Source of the DNA: Streptomyces sp. FIT100
GTDB lineage: Bacteria > Actinomycetota > Actinomycetes > Streptomycetales > Streptomycetaceae
Assembly: GCF_024584805.1 (NCBI RefSeq)
Contig: NZ_CP075715.1
Coordinates: forward strand, 7,225,526 to 7,289,525
Direction of reading: 5' to 3'
Length of the DNA stretch: 64,000 bases
In this document: positions 1-9,011 of the stretch, piece by piece
How positions within the stretch are numbered: position 1 is the stretch's first letter
Layout: each line of letters starts with the position of its first letter
Translations under genes and position numbers: made by a program
Notes under the pieces: generated by a model
What the model saw: only the letters and a program-made list of their open reading frames with translations
The model's database searches: none
Told to the model about the DNA's origin: nothing

Positions 1-2
1 TT

Positions 3-260
3 CAGCCGGAGGGCCGCGTGGAAGCGCTGATCACCCAGCCCACCGGCATCGCGGAGATCGCGGTCGGTCGCGCGGCCGGCAACACGGTCGATCTCGCCAC
101 GCACGAGGTGGCCGTCACCCCCACGGCCAAGGAGGTCAACGCCACTCGTCGTCGCTACACCCTGGCCGGCGACGGCACCCTCACGTTCGTCCACGACCTC
201 GCGGCGGTGGGTCAGCCGTTGCAGCACCATCTCTCGGCACAGCTGCGGCGCACGGAGTAG
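3..260 (+). CDS. Nitrobindin-like heme-binding beta-barrel protein (3' end only)
   Basis: The gene enters from the left edge, so only about 85 C-terminal residues are visible. The stretch RVEALITQPTGIAEIAVG, followed by alternating short beta-strand-like segments and ending in LSAQLRR, matches the C-terminal half of the THAP4/nitrobindin family (formerly DUF1794, FABP-like). These ten-stranded barrels bind ferric heme and are proposed to isomerise peroxynitrite. The heme-ligand His near the barrel C-terminus could be the HH of QPLQHHLSAQL, but this cannot be confirmed without the N-terminal half. The stop is TAG at 258-260. The family call is fairly secure; the function is inferred from the family only. 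Confidence 0.7.
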   Translation, partial: QPEGRVEALITQPTGIAEIAVGRAAGNTVDLATHEVAVTPTAKEVNATRRRYTLAGDGTLTFVHDLAAVGQPLQHHLSAQLRRTE

Positions 261-314
261 CCCGCACGCGTGCCGGGCCACCACCGGCGAGTCCCCACTG
301 TGCCGGCCGTTCGC

Positions 315-346
315 GTGCGGGCGTGCGGGCGTGCGGGCGTACGGGT
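315..346. repeat. 8-bp tandem repeat between convergent genes
   Basis: GTGCGGGC occurs three times in tandem (315-338), followed by a diverged fourth copy GTACGGGT. It lies in the 145-bp gap between the nitrobindin-like stop and the convergent sensor-kinase stop. No convincing terminator hairpin is visible in this gap. Confidence 0.75.
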
Positions 347-405
347 GAACGGTGGTCGCCCGGATCGGCGGCGCCGAAGCGGGCCTCAGCGGCCGCGGCC
401 GGAGC

Positions 406-1593
406 TCATCCGGCGGGCCGGTCGTCCGTGTCCGTGTCCGTGTTCGGCCCACGGTGCGGGATGAAGGCGTCGAGGCGGTAGCCACCGTCGTACGGTCCGG
501 CGGAGAACGTGCCGTCCAGGAGCTGAACCCGCTCCCCGATGCCGATCAGCCCGTTGCCGCCGCTCTGCGCGGGCCCCACGTCGTCGTTCGCGGGCGGCGG
601 TCCGTTGGTGACCTGCACCTCGACGCCGTCGGGGCGGCAGTCGACCAGGACCTCGACCTGTGCTCCGGGCGCGTGCTTGGCGGCGTTGCCGAGGCCCTCC
701 TGGACGATGCGGTGGACGGCGCGCTGCACCTGGGCGGGGACCGACTCGGGGTGCCCGTCGATCCGCAGCCCGACCGGCTGGCCGTATCGCTCGGCGCGGT
801 CGACGAGCTTGCCCAGCTGGGAGATGTCGGGCTGGGGCGCCGTGGAGAAGTCCAGGTCGCCCTTGCGGCCGGGCGTGAGCACGCCGAGCACCTCGCGCAG
901 CTCCTCGAGGGCCTGATGCCCTTCGCCCCTGATCAGCTCGGCGGCGTCGCCGAGCGCCGGGTCCTTCGCCTGCTGGCCGATCCTCAGAGCGCTCGCCGTG
1001 AGCATGATATTGCCGACGCGATGGGCGACGACGTCCTGGAGTTCACGGGCGATCCGGGCCCGCTCGCCCACCTTCGCCCGTTCCACGAGCAGATTCCGTT
1101 CGCGTTCCACCGCCTCTGCCCTGCCCTGGGCCTCGGTGGCCAGGTCGCGGCGGATCGCGACGGCGTACCCGACGACGAGCGGCCCCAGGATGAGCGCGAG
1201 GGCGAACGCCGAGTAGCGCACGTCCAGGCCCGGCGCACCGGCCAGCAGGCACAGCACACCCGCCAGACACCCTGCCACGCCGAAGAGCACCAGGGTGCGC
1301 ATGCTCCGCCGGTAGTGCTCTCCCACCGTGTACATGGCGACGGCCAGGGCCGCCGGCGTGAATGCGATCACGTACCCGACCATGATGGCTGCCGCCACCA
1401 CGCCCGGGGCCCGTCTGCGCCACCACAGCAGGGCGCTGACCAGCAGTGACACGGAGGCCACGACGGCGGTCGACTGCCCGGTGAGCAGCCCGTTCGGCGC
1501 CTTGACCCAGGAATCGCCGAAGGCCACGAGCATGACGATCCCGGTGACCAACGCATCCTTCTGCCGCTCCGACCAGCCTTTGCGCTCGGTCAC
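406..1593 (-). CDS. NarL-family sensor histidine kinase lacking the phospho-acceptor His
   Basis: A membrane sensor kinase of about 395 residues. Several hydrophobic segments (GIVMLVAFGDSW, AVVASVSLLVSALLWW, GVVAAAIMVGYVIAF, LVLFGVAGCLAGVLCLLAG) precede a HisKA_3-type dimerisation helix and a HATPase domain with N box (EGLGNAAKHAPG) and G box (GNGLIGIGERVQLLDG). The dimerisation helix reads ARIARELQDVVAHRVG where the family has RELHDVVAHH: the phospho-acceptor His codon is CAG (Gln). The usual autokinase reaction is therefore unlikely, although a His four residues on is retained. The GTG start at 1593 has GGAGG five bases upstream; the frame stays open to 1806 without a better ribosome site. 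No response regulator lies next to it. It may be a pseudokinase that binds ATP or modulates another kinase. Confidence 0.85.
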   Translation of the reverse strand: MTERKGWSERQKDALVTGIVMLVAFGDSWVKAPNGLLTGQSTAVVASVSLLVSALLWWRRRAPGVVAAAIMVGYVIAFTPAALAVAMYTVGEHYRRSMRTLVLFGVAGCLAGVLCLLAGAPGLDVRYSAFALALILGPLVVGYAVAIRRDLATEAQGRAEAVERERNLLVERAKVGERARIARELQDVVAHRVGNIMLTASALRIGQQAKDPALGDAAELIRGEGHQALEELREVLGVLTPGRKGDLDFSTAPQPDISQLGKLVDRAERYGQPVGLRIDGHPESVPAQVQRAVHRIVQEGLGNAAKHAPGAQVEVLVDCRPDGVEVQVTNGPPPANDDVGPAQSGGNGLIGIGERVQLLDGTFSAGPYDGGYRLDAFIPHRGPNTDTDTDDRPAG

Positions 1594-1831
1594 CAAAGCC
1601 TCCACACCACGCGCGGCCTTCTGTGCCGGCAACTTCTCCGCACTGCATGTACGTGCACTTGTTGCCACTTTATGGCGGTACATCCCTCTAAGCGCTTCAG
1701 CGGAAGGAGCACCGCCGCACCGTGACCCACGGTGATCCGCCATGGACATCACTTCACGTGTGCGGGGTACCCGCCAACTGCCTGCGCCGGAGGTCAGTGC
1801 AGGCATTCGACCGCTGCTCAGAGGAGAAGCC

Positions 1832-2068
1832 GTGAAGAAGCGCGACCGCGAAACGGACGGAGAGCCCGTGCCGAGGGACCCGCCCGACCAGCAGGCGTCG
1901 GAGGAGGACGACCGGTGGGACCCCGGGACGGATGCCCGAGGTCCGAATGATCGAGACGGTCACGAAGACGTGCCCGACGTGGACGAAGCCGGTGCAGGGC
2001 CGCGCGGCGCGCCCCGGTCGGCCGGGGTGCGCCAGGACCAACCCGTACCGGACGAGCCGTCCGGCTGA
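1832..2068 (+). CDS. Small acidic, probably disordered protein
   Basis: A 78-residue hydrophilic protein rich in Asp, Glu, Pro and Arg with no hydrophobic core (runs such as ASEEDDRWDPGTDARG). The GTG start at 1832 is preceded by AGAGGAG with five-base spacing, a strong ribosome site, which supports translation. It overlaps the 3' end of the convergent phosphatase gene by 109 bp. No family is recognised. Composition suggests an intrinsically disordered protein; the function is unknown. Confidence 0.5.
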   Translation: MKKRDRETDGEPVPRDPPDQQASEEDDRWDPGTDARGPNDRDGHEDVPDVDEAGAGPRGAPRSAGVRQDQPVPDEPSG

Positions 2069-3981
2069 CGTCCTGCGGCCGGCCTCGCCCACCGCTTGTC
2101 GGTCGCCCCGCCGGTGCGCGGGTGCCGGCAACGCCCGTGGTGCGGAGGCTCGTCGGGCGCCGGGGTGGGCCCGTCGGCCTCGGTGGGTGCGGGGTCGTGA
2201 CGGGTCGCCGGTTCGTGGTGGTTCGCGTCGTCGGGGGAGGCGGGGGCCGGGGTGCGGGTGCGGGCGAGGAGGAGGGTGACGTCGTCGGGGGGTGTCGTGT
2301 TCGGCAGGGTGTCGATGACCGCGGCGCAGAGGTCGTCCAGGGGGAGGCCGGGTTGTGCGAGAGCGGTGCGGATTCGTTCCATGCCGGCGTCGATGTCCTG
2401 GTGGCGGTCCTCGATGAGCCCGTCGGTGTAGAGGGCGATGACGCTCCCCTCTGGCAGGTGCAGTTCCGCGGCCTCGTACGTCAGCATGCCGAGGCCGAGG
2501 GGCGTGCCGCTGGGGATGTCGGGGAAAGTGACGCCGCCGTCGGGGTGGACGACCGCGGGCGGTGGGTGCCCGGCCCGCGCGATGGTGCAGCGCCGAGTGG
2601 CGGGGTCGTAGACGGCGTACAGGCAGGTGGCGGCCAGGGTCGGGACCGGAGTGTCGGCGTCCTCTTCGCCGAGGTGCATGACCGTGCGGTCGAGCCTGGT
2701 CATCAGTTCGCCCGGGGGCAGGTCCAGGTCGGCGAGGGTGCGTACGGCCGTGCGCAGTCGGCCCATCGTGGCCGCGGCTCCGATGCCGTGGCCGGCCACG
2801 TCGCCCACGACGAGCGCCACGCGGCCGCCGGGCAGGGGGAAGACGTCGTACCAGTCGCCGCCCACACCGCCCTCGCCGTCCGCGGGGAGGTAGCGGGCCA
2901 CCACGTCCGTCGCGGCCCCGCCGCTCACGCCGCGCGGGAGCAGGCTGTGCTGGAGGGCGAGGGCGGTGGCGCGCTCACGCGCGTAACGGCGGGCGTTGTC
3001 CAGGCTCAGCGCGGCCCTGGCGACCAGTTCCTCGGCGAAGAGCAGGTCGGCCTGGTCGAACGGCGCAGGGGTGTCCGACCGTACGAACACCGCCACCCCC
3101 AGCAGGACACCGCGGGCGTGGACCGGGACGACCATCAGGGAGTGCATGCCCAGCTCACGGATCTTCGCGGCCCGCGCCGGGTCGTCGTCCAGCCATGTGC
3201 CGGGGGAGGTTTCCAGGACCGGTTGCAGCACGGACCTGCCGGAGGACAGCACCTGAATGAAGGGCGAGGCGGGCGGAACATAGACCGCCTCGCCGCGCGG
3301 CCACAGGGACTCCGGGGTACCGGCGTGGACCGAGGCCATGCCCGCGCGCCGGAACTTCGGGCTGGCTCCGCCCATCGGACCCAGCCGTTCCAGGGGCTCC
3401 TCGCCGAGCCGGACGGCCTCCGTCAGGTCGACGGTCACGTAGTCGGCGAGCAGCGGCACGGTGAAGTCGGCCAGTTCCTGCGCCGTGCGCATGACGTCCA
3501 GGGTGGTGCCGATACGGGCACCGGCCTCGCTGACGAGGGCCAGCCGGTCCTCGGCCCACCGCCTGCCGGTGACCTCCAGGACCACCTGGCACACCCCCAG
3601 CGCCCGGCCGTCCGTGTCGTCCAGGCGGATGGCGCAGACGGAGAACGTACGGCTGCCCTGGGCGTGTTTCATGATCGGGACGCGGTACTCGCGGCCGAAG
3701 TCCGAGGCGCCGGTCGCCAGCACCTCCCGCATCGCGGACTCCAGCGTGCCGGCGTCGCCGGGCAGCGCCGTGCCCGGCCGGCGGCCCAGCCGCTGCTCCC
3801 GGGGGATTCCGTCGTACGTCTCCAGGGAGTCGTTGACCCAGATGCAGCGCAGGTCGGTGTCCCAGATGGCGATGCCGAGCGCGGAGCGGGTGAGGAGGGA
3901 TCCCAGCGCGGTTCCGGCACCGTCGCCCGCGCGCCGCAGGATGCCGGCCAGGTCTGTCGGTGGGGGGTTCTGTCCTGCCAT
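1960..3981 (-). CDS. PAS-GAF-SpoIIE (PP2C) serine phosphatase
   Basis: About 673 residues. An N-terminal PAS domain (GIAIWDTDLRCIWVNDSLETYDG, with a charged PAC-like tail) is followed by a GAF domain (ALVSEAGARIGTTLDV through HSLMVVPVHARGVLLGVAVF) and a SpoIIE/PP2C phosphatase domain. The phosphatase signatures are ALQHSLLPRG, GGDWYDVFPLPGGR, VVGDVAGHGIGAAATMGRLR, AGHPPPAVV and ALYTDGLIEDR, with metal-binding Asp residues in GDWYD and GDVAGHG. Such proteins dephosphorylate anti-sigma antagonists in partner-switch cascades. The ATG at 3981 has GGAG nine bases upstream; an upstream in-frame extension would run through a tandem repeat and is rejected. After the phosphatase domain the chain continues about 100 Pro/His/Arg-rich residues into the convergent small gene, so the true C-terminus may have been extended by a frameshift. 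Confidence 0.93.
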   Translation of the reverse strand: MAGQNPPPTDLAGILRRAGDGAGTALGSLLTRSALGIAIWDTDLRCIWVNDSLETYDGIPREQRLGRRPGTALPGDAGTLESAMREVLATGASDFGREYRVPIMKHAQGSRTFSVCAIRLDDTDGRALGVCQVVLEVTGRRWAEDRLALVSEAGARIGTTLDVMRTAQELADFTVPLLADYVTVDLTEAVRLGEEPLERLGPMGGASPKFRRAGMASVHAGTPESLWPRGEAVYVPPASPFIQVLSSGRSVLQPVLETSPGTWLDDDPARAAKIRELGMHSLMVVPVHARGVLLGVAVFVRSDTPAPFDQADLLFAEELVARAALSLDNARRYARERATALALQHSLLPRGVSGGAATDVVARYLPADGEGGVGGDWYDVFPLPGGRVALVVGDVAGHGIGAAATMGRLRTAVRTLADLDLPPGELMTRLDRTVMHLGEEDADTPVPTLAATCLYAVYDPATRRCTIARAGHPPPAVVHPDGGVTFPDIPSGTPLGLGMLTYEAAELHLPEGSVIALYTDGLIEDRHQDIDAGMERIRTALAQPGLPLDDLCAAVIDTLPNTTPPDDVTLLLARTRTPAPASPDDANHHEPATRHDPAPTEADGPTPAPDEPPHHGRCRHPRTGGATDKRWARPAAGRQPDGSSGTGWSWRTPADRGAPRGPAPASSTSGTSS

Positions 3982-4030
3982 GTCTCGATTCTCCGGCTGT
4001 GTTACGGGGGATCGCCCTCGGTCGGTCCTC

Positions 4031-4086
4031 GGTCGGTCCTGGGTCCGCGGTCGGTCTTGGTCGGTCCTGGGTCCGCGGTCGGTCGT
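4031..4086. repeat. 28-bp direct repeat, two tandem copies
   Basis: Two near-identical 28-bp units (4031-4058 and 4059-4086) are built from the core GGTCGGTCCTGGGTCCGC, with further GGTCGGTCC copies just before them. They lie upstream of the phosphatase start at 3981 and downstream of the GMC oxidoreductase stop. The 28-bp spacing is not a whole number of helical turns times a common regulator footprint, so a replication-slippage origin is as likely as an operator. Confidence 0.7.
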
Positions 4087-4149
4087 CGGTGCGGTGGAGG
4101 ACGCCGGTGCCGGCGCCCGGGGCGCCGGCGGATACCGGCCCGCCACCGC

Positions 4150-5742
4150 TCAGGACCGGAGCATGTCCGCCGCCCGTTCCGCGACGGCGTAGACGGTGGC
4201 GATGATGTTGGCCGACGGGATCGACGGCAGGACGGAGGCGTCGGCCACGCGGAGTCCGCCGACACCGCGGACGCGCAGGTCGGCGTCGACGACGGCCAGG
4301 GCGTCGGCGCCGATCCGGCAGGTCCCGACCGGATGCATGTACGAGGCCGCGGTCCTGCGTACGTACGCCCGCAGGCCGGCGTCGCTGTCGACGTCCGGGC
4401 CTGGCTGCACCTCGCCGCCGCGCCAGTCGGCGACGGCGCGCGCCTGCCCGATCCGCCGGGCGAGGCGCAGGCCGGCGACCATCGTGGTCAGATCGCGGTC
4501 GTCCCCGAAGTAGTTCGGGTCCACGACGGGCAGGGCGCCCGGCTCCGCGCTCGCGAGGCGGACCGTGCCACGGCTGCGGGGCCGCATCGGGGAGACCCCG
4601 ATGGTGTATCCCTGTCCCTGCTCGGGCACCTCGGCCGAGGGCATATGGCCCGGGGCGTCGACCAGGAGCACCTGCAAGTCCGGCTGCTGCACCCCGAGTC
4701 GGCTGCGCACCAGGCCGATGGCCTCGCCATGGTTGTTGACGCCCGCGGGCACGGGCCGCGCCGCGTTGTAGACCACGTAGGCGATGGGGTGGTCGTGCAG
4801 GTTCGCCCCGACGCCGGGGAGGTCCAGGACGACCTCGACGCCCGCCTCGCGCAGGTGCGCCTGCGGTCCGATGCCGGAGAGCATCAGTAGTTGCGCGGAC
4901 CCGATGGTGCCCGCGGTGAGCACCACCTCGCCCGAGCACCCGACGGAGACGGCCCCGTTCCCGGTGCTGTACTCCACGCCCGCGCATCGCCCGCTCCTGA
5001 TCTGCAGGCGGTGCACCAGAGCCCCGGTCACGACCGTCAGGTTGGGGCGGTGCAGCGCCGGGGCGAGGTAGGCGTCGGCGGCGCTCTGCCGCCTGCCGTC
5101 GACGATGTTCAGGTCGGTCCACCCGAAGCCCTCCTCCAGGCCGCCGCTGACGTCGCTCGCACGCCGGTACCCGATCTCCGTCGCCGCCCTGAGGAGAGCC
5201 GCCACGACCGGGTGCGGAGAATGGGCGGGCCCCACGGTCAGCGGGCCGCCCACGCCCCGGAGCGCCGGATCCCGTGCGGGGGCGTTCTCGCTGCGCTTGA
5301 AGTAGGGCAGCAGGTCGTCGAACCCCCAGCCGTTCGCGCCGTCGGCCGGCCAGGCGTCGTAGCTGGAGCGGTGGCCGCGTGCGAAGGTCATGGCGTTGAT
5401 CGAGGAGCCCCCGCCGAGTACGCGGCCGCGCGCCAGGGAGACGCTGGTGCCGGTGGCCGGCTGCGGGACGGTGGTGTCGCCCCAGTTCGCCGAAGTCTCC
5501 AGCAGGGCCGGCCAGGCCGGCGGTGCGGCCGTGGTGTCCGACGCCTGCGCGCCTCCCGCCTCCAGCAGCAGCACGTGCGCGCTGTCGTTCTCCGACAGCC
5601 GCGCGGCCACGACACTGCCGGCGGTGCCCCCGCCGACGACGACGAAGTCGTAGCTTTCCGTGCTTTCCGTGCCTTCCGTTATCACTTGCATGTCGAGGGT
5701 CACCTCTCCGGCACAGTCCGTGTTTCCAGTGATATCGCTCAT
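4150..5742 (-). CDS. GMC-family FAD-dependent oxidoreductase (choline/alcohol dehydrogenase type)
   Basis: About 530 residues. The FAD-binding Rossmann motif is YDFVVVGGGTAGSVVAARL with the ribose-binding Glu in LLLEAGG. GMC signature 1 is visible as RGRVLGGGSSINAM and signature 2 as GTIGSAQLLMLSGIG. The C-terminal domain carries SYMHPVGTCRIG with the presumed catalytic His, and ends ASVLPSIPSANIIATVYAVAERAA, where the Asn fits the second active-site position. These flavoenzymes oxidise primary alcohols such as choline or long-chain/aryl alcohols; the substrate cannot be read. The ATG at 5742 was chosen; an alternative ATG at 5691 has a better ribosome site (GGAGAGG). The gene is divergent from a TetR regulator with a 69-bp gap and is the likely target of that regulator. 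Confidence 0.93.
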   Translation of the reverse strand: MSDITGNTDCAGEVTLDMQVITEGTESTESYDFVVVGGGTAGSVVAARLSENDSAHVLLLEAGGAQASDTTAAPPAWPALLETSANWGDTTVPQPATGTSVSLARGRVLGGGSSINAMTFARGHRSSYDAWPADGANGWGFDDLLPYFKRSENAPARDPALRGVGGPLTVGPAHSPHPVVAALLRAATEIGYRRASDVSGGLEEGFGWTDLNIVDGRRQSAADAYLAPALHRPNLTVVTGALVHRLQIRSGRCAGVEYSTGNGAVSVGCSGEVVLTAGTIGSAQLLMLSGIGPQAHLREAGVEVVLDLPGVGANLHDHPIAYVVYNAARPVPAGVNNHGEAIGLVRSRLGVQQPDLQVLLVDAPGHMPSAEVPEQGQGYTIGVSPMRPRSRGTVRLASAEPGALPVVDPNYFGDDRDLTTMVAGLRLARRIGQARAVADWRGGEVQPGPDVDSDAGLRAYVRRTAASYMHPVGTCRIGADALAVVDADLRVRGVGGLRVADASVLPSIPSANIIATVYAVAERAADMLRS

Positions 5743-5813
5743 CGCGCTAACACTGCCACAGTAACTCGCATGGGGTAATAGTGATACAAAGATTTCGTTT
5801 ACATTGGAAATGT
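5743..5813. promoter_or_regulatory. Divergent promoter region with palindrome, GMC gene/TetR gene
   Basis: The 69-bp gap between the divergent starts is AT-rich for this genome. It contains the near-palindrome ACATTGGAAATGT (5801-5813; arms ACATT/AATGT) touching the regulator start codon, and a wider inverted repeat ATTTC/GAAAT around it. TAATAGT (5776-5782) on the plus strand and TATTAC on the minus strand are plausible -10 elements. The arrangement suggests a TetR operator controlling both genes. Seen by eye only; no TSS is known. Confidence 0.5.
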
Positions 5814-6624
5814 GACAAAAGGGGCAAATTGGACGGCAGGGGTGAGTGCCCGGGAACGGCTGCTGCGGGCCGCCGCGGAGCTGCTCGCGCACGAAGGCCG
5901 GGAAGCGGTGTCCACGCGTGCGGTGAGCGCCGCCGCCGGCATGCAGCCACCGACCATCTACCGGCTGTTCGGTGACAAGGAAGGGCTGCTCGACGCTGTC
6001 GCGTCCTACGGGTTCCGGGGCTACCTCGCCGACAAGCAGGCCCTCGGCGAGACCGACGACCCCGTCGACGACCTGCGCCGCAGCTGGGACCTGCACGTGG
6101 AGTTCGGCCTGTCGATGCCGGCCTTCTACACCCTGATGTACGGCGAGGCGCGTGAGAAGCAGTCACCGGCCGGCCAGGAGGCCGTCGCCCTCCTCCGCCG
6201 GCGGATCGCCCGGGTGGCGCACGCGGGGCGGCTGCGCATGAGCGTGGACCGGGCCGTCCAGCTGATGCACGCCAGCGGTGTCGGTGTCGTCCTGTCGCTC
6301 ATCGCCACCCCGCCCCAAGAACGGGACCCTGGGCTGTCGGCCACCGCCCGGGAACAGGTGCTGCGCACCATCACCACCGACGGCGCGGGCGAGCCCGCGG
6401 TGCCCGACGGCCTCGCCGGCCGGGCCGTAGCCCTGCGCGAGACGCTCCGCGGCCGCGACACCGCCGCGCTCAGCCCCGCCGAGCGGGGGCTGCTGGCCGA
6501 GTGGCTCGACCGCCTGGCAGACGCGCCCGCGGAGTCCTCGGAACGTACGGAGCCCCGTGACCGGGAAGCCCGTGGCCGTACGGAACCCCGTGACGGTACG
6601 GAACCTCCCGCGGCAGGGGCGTGA
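5812..6624 (+). CDS. TetR-family transcriptional regulator
   Basis: 270 residues. The N-terminal helix-turn-helix is clear: RERLLRAAAELLAHEGREAVSTRAVSAAAGMQPPTIYRLFGDKEGLLDAV. The ligand domain that follows (FYTLMYGEAREKQSPAGQEAVALLRRRI, then LMHASGVGVVLSLIATPP) resembles the common actinobacterial type. The last 35 residues are a charged tail with repeated RTEPRD units, unusual for TetR proteins. The GTG at 5812 has no Shine-Dalgarno and overlaps the palindrome; a second GTG at 5842 preceded by GGCAGGGG is possible. Divergent orientation makes the GMC oxidoreductase the likely target. Confidence 0.9.
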   Translation: MTKGANWTAGVSARERLLRAAAELLAHEGREAVSTRAVSAAAGMQPPTIYRLFGDKEGLLDAVASYGFRGYLADKQALGETDDPVDDLRRSWDLHVEFGLSMPAFYTLMYGEAREKQSPAGQEAVALLRRRIARVAHAGRLRMSVDRAVQLMHASGVGVVLSLIATPPQERDPGLSATAREQVLRTITTDGAGEPAVPDGLAGRAVALRETLRGRDTAALSPAERGLLAEWLDRLADAPAESSERTEPRDREARGRTEPRDGTEPPAAGA

Positions 6625-7099
6625 CCGTCTCACGGGACGGGCGCAGGGAAGGCTGGTCGTGCGACCACGGTGGGGTGGTGCGCCGCGGTCCCGCACCCAT
6701 GCCCGTGACCCATGCCGTACTCATGCCCGCACCCGTGCCCGTACTCATGCCCGCACCGGCGCCCGCCGCCCGGGCCCGCGCCCGCGCGTGCGCCCGTACG
6801 CGCCATCGCGGCCGCCCCGCCTCGGATGGCCTCGACGGCCTGAGTACGCTCCCCGCCTCGGCGTTCGTATTCGCGCTGCCGTACGAGCCCTCATACCAGA
6901 GCGGGACGCTCTTCGGGCAAGTTTGTCAACTGCCCTCCGCACATGAACGGTTGACGACTACGGTGTGTTGTCGGTGATCACCGGCGGGCTCACCGGGATT
7001 CGGCGTGCCCTGCCGCTGAGCCGGAGCTGAACACCCGCAGTACGCCGATGAGTACACCGATCGGTACTCCGATTCCCGGGCCACGTACCAAGGACGCTG
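6625..7099. other. Intergenic region, no gene seen; short repeats and candidate promoter
   Basis: Positions 6694-6780 are a degenerate repeat built on CATGCCCG and CACCCGTGCCCGTA words, which opens long spurious reading frames. From 6900 the composition becomes more AT-rich; TTGACG at 6951 is a possible -35. A perfect palindrome ACCGATCGGT lies at 7056-7065, 35 bp before the conservon ATPase start. No coding sequence is supported. Confidence 0.5.
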
Positions 7100-9004
7100 A
7101 TGTCTCAACTTCGCGCACCCGCCGCGCGGCCGGACCGCCGCGAGGGCGGACGGCACGGCCGGCCAGGCTCCCGATCCGCCTCCGCCGCGGGAAAGCCGCA
7201 GACCACGCCGCCGACTCCGGAATCACGCATCCGCCCGCAACTGCTGCGCACCGCGGTGCTGCCCGCCGTCGTCGCCTCCATCAGCGGTGCCGCGGCGGTC
7301 CTCTTCACGATCCGCTCCACCGACGCGTCGCCGTCCGCGGCGCTGTGGGTCGCGCTCGTCGGCTCCGCGGCCCTCGCCGTCGCGGCCGTGGCGGCGGCGG
7401 CGCTCGGCGCCGACCGGACCGCAAGATCGGTGCTCGACCGGGCCCACGCCCTGCGTCGCTCCAGCGCGCGCGGACAGGCCGACCTGCGGGGCGTGGTCGA
7501 GGGACTGCGGCGCGGTGAGCGCCCGCAACCCCGCCGCGATGGGCAGCCCCCCGCCCCCGCCGGCGATGAGTTCGACCTGCTCGCCCATGAGTTGACACGG
7601 TCCTACGACGCCGCGGTCACCGCGGTCGTCCAGGCATCCCGGCTCTCCAGCAGCGTCGGCAACGAACAGAAGGTCGAGGTCTTCGTCAATCTCGCCCGAC
7701 GGCTCCAGTCCCTGGTGCACCGGGAGATCCAGCTGCTCGACGAGCTGGAGAACGAGGTCGAGGACCCCGAGCTGCTCAAGGGCCTCTTCCACGTCGACCA
7801 TCTCGCCACCCGTATCCGCCGGCACGCCGAGAACCTCGCGGTGCTCGGCGGCGCCATCTCCCGCCGGCAGTGGTCCAACCCGGTCACCATGACCGAGGTG
7901 CTTCGCTCGTCGATCGCCGAGGTGGAGCAGTACCCCCGGGTCAAGCTCGTGCCGCCGATCGACGGCACCCTGCGCGGTCACGCCGTCGCCGACGTCATCC
8001 ACCTCCTCTCCGAACTGGTGGAGAACGCCACCCTGTTCTCCGCGCCGCACACCCAGGTCCTGCTGCGCGCCTCGCACGTCACGGCAGGACTCGCCGTCGA
8101 GGTCGAGGACCGGGGCCTCGGCATGCCGCTCACCGAGCAGCACAAGATGAACGCGCTGCTCGCCGACCCCGACCAGGTCAATGTGGCGCATCTGCTTCAG
8201 GACGGCCGCATCGGCCTGTTCGTGGTCTCCGCGCTGGCCCGGCGGCACGGCATCGCGGTCCGTCTCCAGTCCAACATCTACGGCGGTATCCAGGCCGTGC
8301 TCGTGCTTCCCCAGGGCCTCCTCGGGACCGACCACGCCGGCCGGCACGGCGGTGAACAGTCCGACCAGCAGCAGGCCGTTCCCCAGCCCGCGCCCCAGCC
8401 CACGCCCCAGGCCGTTCCCGCCGCAGCCCCCGCTCCCCCCGCAACCCAGCCGGCCGCCGTCGCCGCGGCCCACGCGTCCCCCGCGGCCGAGGTTACGCAC
8501 GGCGGACACCAGCGCTCCCTGACGTACGTCACGACCGGGCCCGGCATTCCGCACCAGCCGCCGCCGGTGGACGCCATCGGCGGCGGCGCCGAAGTCCGCG
8601 CCGAAGTCCGCGCCGACGTCCGCGGCAATGGGCACGGGAACGGTCACGGTCACGGGCGGCTCCCGGTGCGCGGCGAGCACCCGGAGCGCTCCAACCCGGC
8701 CGCCGCGACCCCCGGCGCCGCCCACGGCGACCCGGGGACCGCGATCCCGCAACCGCCGCACACCACCTCCGAAATCCCGGTCGTCCGTGGCACCATGGGC
8801 CGCCCCCAACTGCCCAAGCGGCGCGCCCAGGAGCATCTGGTGCCCCAGCTGCGCAACGATCCCGCCCCGCGCAGGACCGATGAGCAGACGCTGCACGACC
8901 CCGGCCTGATGGCGGCCTTCCAGCGGGGCATCGGCCTCGCGGAGGCGCAGAGCCCGGCCGGCGCACACGAACCGCTCCAACAGGACGACACCCACAAGGA
9001 GTAG
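7100..9004 (+). CDS. cvnA: Conservon sensor-like ATPase (CvnA type)
   Basis: 634 residues and the first gene of a conservon. Two transmembrane segments (LLRTAVLPAVVASISGAAAV and AALWVALVGSAALAVAAVAA) flank a very short extracytoplasmic loop. A cytoplasmic helical region (FVNLARRLQSLVHREIQLLDELE) leads to a HATPase_c domain with SELVENATLFSAPHTQV (N box) and VEVEDRGLGMP (G1 box). The C-terminal 230 residues are Pro/Ala/Gln-rich and probably disordered. Conservon kinases lack a conventional H box and are thought to act as membrane sensors for a G-protein-like complex formed with CvnB, CvnC and CvnD. AAGGA five bases before the ATG fixes the start. The next gene follows after 7 bp. Confidence 0.93.
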   Translation: MSQLRAPAARPDRREGGRHGRPGSRSASAAGKPQTTPPTPESRIRPQLLRTAVLPAVVASISGAAAVLFTIRSTDASPSAALWVALVGSAALAVAAVAAAALGADRTARSVLDRAHALRRSSARGQADLRGVVEGLRRGERPQPRRDGQPPAPAGDEFDLLAHELTRSYDAAVTAVVQASRLSSSVGNEQKVEVFVNLARRLQSLVHREIQLLDELENEVEDPELLKGLFHVDHLATRIRRHAENLAVLGGAISRRQWSNPVTMTEVLRSSIAEVEQYPRVKLVPPIDGTLRGHAVADVIHLLSELVENATLFSAPHTQVLLRASHVTAGLAVEVEDRGLGMPLTEQHKMNALLADPDQVNVAHLLQDGRIGLFVVSALARRHGIAVRLQSNIYGGIQAVLVLPQGLLGTDHAGRHGGEQSDQQQAVPQPAPQPTPQAVPAAAPAPPATQPAAVAAAHASPAAEVTHGGHQRSLTYVTTGPGIPHQPPPVDAIGGGAEVRAEVRADVRGNGHGNGHGHGRLPVRGEHPERSNPAAATPGAAHGDPGTAIPQPPHTTSEIPVVRGTMGRPQLPKRRAQEHLVPQLRNDPAPRRTDEQTLHDPGLMAAFQRGIGLAEAQSPAGAHEPLQQDDTHKE

Positions 9005-9011
9005 ATGCACC

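Noticed and set aside
1690..1697. AAGCGCTT near the sensor kinase as a third LacI operator
   Set aside because: Only the 8-bp centre matches; the flanks CT and CAG do not extend the 16-bp palindrome. A further AAGCGCTT near 57803 is inside the sigma-factor coding sequence.
6694..6780. Histidine/methionine-rich small protein encoded by the repeat
   Set aside because: The repeat opens several frames on both strands with no ribosome site and no consistent codon bias.
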